DNA from: Phascolarctos cinereus
Lineage: Eukaryota > Chordata > Mammalia > Diprotodontia > Phascolarctidae
DNA length: 64,000 nucleotides
Direction of reading: 5' to 3'
Assembly: GCF_002099425.1 (NCBI RefSeq)
Contig: NW_018343972.1
Coordinates: forward strand, 7,393,501-7,457,500
Shown here one piece after another: positions 62,657 to 64,000 of the stretch. The notes below the pieces were generated by a model. It ran no database searches and was not told the origin of the DNA. It saw only the letters and a list, made by a program, of their open reading frames with translations. Numbering within the stretch: the first letter of the stretch is position 1; the number at the start of each line of letters is the position of its first letter. Made by a program: the position numbers and the translations under genes.

Positions 62657-62967
62657 ATGTTTTAAAAATTCAATTTTATTTTATTTTCAGTTTCAAATTC
62701 TTTTCTTTTCCTCTCCCCTACCCATTAAGAAGGCAAGGAAAAAAAATCAATCACAAATATATATAGTTATGCAAAATAAATTGTCATATTAACCATGTTC
62801 TGAAAAAAGAGAGAAAGAAAAGAAAATGGGCATCAGTCTAGATCCTTTACGCTGAAAGTAGAGACAGCTCTCTATCTGGAGGCAGATAGCATGTTTCATC
62901 CTGAGTCCTTTGGAATTGTGGTTAGTCCTTGCGTTAGTCAGGGCTCTTAAGACTTTCGAAATTGTCT
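62657..62967 (-). mobile_element. L1 3' end inserted in MIR3
   Basis: CAATTTTATTTTATTTTCAG, CTCTCCCCTACCCATTAAGA, ATATTAACCATGTTCTGAAA and TGTTTCATCCTGAGTCCTTT. The repeats GCCAGCCTC (62648-62656) and GCTAGCCTC (62968-62976) are a probable target-site duplication with one mismatch. It matches the inserted L1 at 22.9 kb in length and type. Confidence 0.82.
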
Positions 62968-63090
62968 GCTAGCCTCCTTTTACAGATGAGAAACTGAAGT
63001 GAAACAAAAAATATTATTCTCATTTTATAGATGAGGAAACAAACTCAGAAGAAATTTAGTGACTTGCTGGATCTAGGTTTGCCACCTAGT
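62968..63090 (-). mobile_element. MIR3-type SINE, main piece of a split copy
   Basis: CTTTTACAGATGAGAAACTG, an internal near-duplicate CATTTTATAGATGAGGAAAC, then TTTAGTGACTTGCTGGATCT and CCACCTAGTTTTG. Confidence 0.7.
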
Positions 63091-63109
63091 TTTGTTAACT
63101 ATTCTCCTT

Positions 63110-63265
63110 GGTTTAAATAATTTGCTCATTTTCTAAGCATGCCAACTATGCCTTTATCCTCTTAGTTGATAAGAATGTGAAACATCATAAGGTTCAGGAC
63201 TTTTCACTAGACACTTCCTTCTGGGTTGACTTCAACCACTAATTAGTCTTTGAGTAGAGTTGCTT
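63110..63265 (-). mobile_element. L3/CR1 LINE, ORF2 fragment
   Basis: CTAAGCATGCCAACTATGCC, TTTATCCTCTTAGTTGATAA, CACTAGACACTTCCTTCTGG and CAACCACTAATTAGTCTTTG match the reversed L3/CR1 reverse-transcriptase end. There the sense strand reads 'ATCAATGACTTGGATAAAGGCATAG'. Confidence 0.65.
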
Positions 63266-63384
63266 ACCAGTTCCAAATTTATCCAGGTTTATTGTCTCAC
63301 AAGATTGTCATAAGGAACAAATGCCTTTGAAACTCTTTGTGACCATGAAGTACAATGTAAGATTGGACTGTTTTTATTTTTTCA

Positions 63385-63440
63385 TTATCTGTCCATTTAT
63401 ATCTGTCTGTCTGTCCATATGTCTATTTATCCGTCTCTCT
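63385..63440 (+). repeat. TCTG/TCTA simple repeat
   Basis: ATCTGTCTGTCTGTCCATAT and CTATTTATCCGTCTCTCTC. Confidence 0.75.
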
Positions 63441-63522
63441 CTTTGGGCCTCAGTTCCTCTATAAAGTTGAGGGAGTTAGATTGGGTGATCTCTAAAATCC
63501 CTTTCAATATATTAATATTCTT
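63440..63522 (+). mobile_element. MIR3-type SINE, 3' half
   Basis: TTTGGGCCTCAGTTCCTCTA, GAGGGAGTTAGATTGGGTGA and TCTCTAAAATCCCTTTCAAT. Confidence 0.75.
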
Positions 63523-63671
63523 AGTCTATTGGTCTATAGATTTTAAGCCTTCTAGACTAATATAGATTGAAATCTATTTTGAAAGAAAAGATCATTTGGT
63601 GAGTGTAAGAGTTGCTTTTTGTTTAGCTTATCGTCTCCATCTGCTTTTGCCTGTCTCATTTTTTTGCTGAT

Positions 63672-63825
63672 ACAGAATATTGGAACTGAAGGGGATCTTA
63701 GAAATACATCCGTCAAACTTCATATCTCTTACCACTAACCCCTTCTGCCTATTATTTTACAGATGAAGAACCTGAAGCCTAGAGGAGGGAAGTGACTTAT
63801 CCAGGTTTATGTAGCTAGTTACCTT
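63672..63825 (-). mobile_element. MIR3-type SINE
   Basis: CAGAATATTGGAACTGAAGG, GGATCTTAGAAATACATCCG, TTTACAGATGAAGAACCTGA and GTGACTTATCCAGGTTTATG. Confidence 0.72.
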
Positions 63826-64000
63826 GTGTGATAGGAGATGTGCAGACTAGTTCGGATGAACATGGGCATTTTGGCTAAGCCTTAGGTCATCTATAGTTAA
63901 GGATGTGCTAAGTTATTGTAAGTGCTAATTCTGGGGCTTGTGTCTGTTGACTTTGACTTTGCATGATTCTTTTTGAGAGCCAGGGGAATTGTCTTAAAGT

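Noticed and set aside
1-64000. Operons, riboswitches, origins or phage-like gene blocks
   Set aside because: The repeat content is that of a mammalian nuclear genome, and there are no dense coding frames or prokaryotic signals.

Overview
The window looks like nuclear DNA of a marsupial. It is AT-rich and has no long open reading frame of its own. It is filled with therian and marsupial interspersed repeats. The strongest lineage evidence is a set of Mar-1-type CORE-SINEs, with a tRNA-like head, a CORE and a BovB/RTE-like tail running through GGAGAAGGAAATGGCAAACC. With them are shorter SINEs that start GGGGCAGCTAGGTGGC and end in a poly-A or (CAA)n tail. The short type resembles the WSINE1 group of Australian marsupials, so an australidelphian (dasyurid, wombat/koala, kangaroo or similar) is my best guess. 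Family names are from memory; no database search was made.

Layout. From 1 to 22 kb there is a mosaic of MIR and MIR3-type SINEs, L2, L3/CR1 and L1 pieces. Notable items are a tRNA-Ile-derived SINE (14.6-14.8 kb) and an L1 piece with readable ORF2 peptides (10.7-11.1 kb). From 22.7 to 27.4 kb two long L2 copies lie in opposite orientation. The plus-strand copy reaches back into the endonuclease domain. They are interrupted by an L1, two SINEs and an 80-bp mariner-type MITE. At 27.46-28.06 kb is the only CpG-rich island, with a possible minus-strand first exon at its edge. From 28 to 46.6 kb SINEs and L2 dominate, including a palimpsest at 40.0-41.1 kb where one L2 carries four insertions. From 46.6 to 64 kb there are hAT-like MITEs, L3/CR1 and L1 pieces, long microsatellites and the longest stretch without a recognised repeat (55.55-57.91 kb).

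Genes. I found no exon that I can name. Open frames in the window are accounted for by SINEs, LINE 3' regions, microsatellites or chance. Two weak exon candidates are given: the minus-strand CpG-island exon and a plus-strand segment at 16.9 kb. Twelve of thirteen recognised L1 pieces lie on the minus strand, whereas the older L2, L3 and MIR copies lie on both. This pattern is what selection against sense L1s leaves inside a transcribed region, so the window may be largely intron of a plus-strand gene. That is inference.

Repeat insertions give a relative order: L2, L3, MIR and MIR3 are oldest; hAT and mariner MITEs and L1 pieces cut into them; Mar-1 and the short WSINE-like copies are youngest, several with intact target-site duplications.
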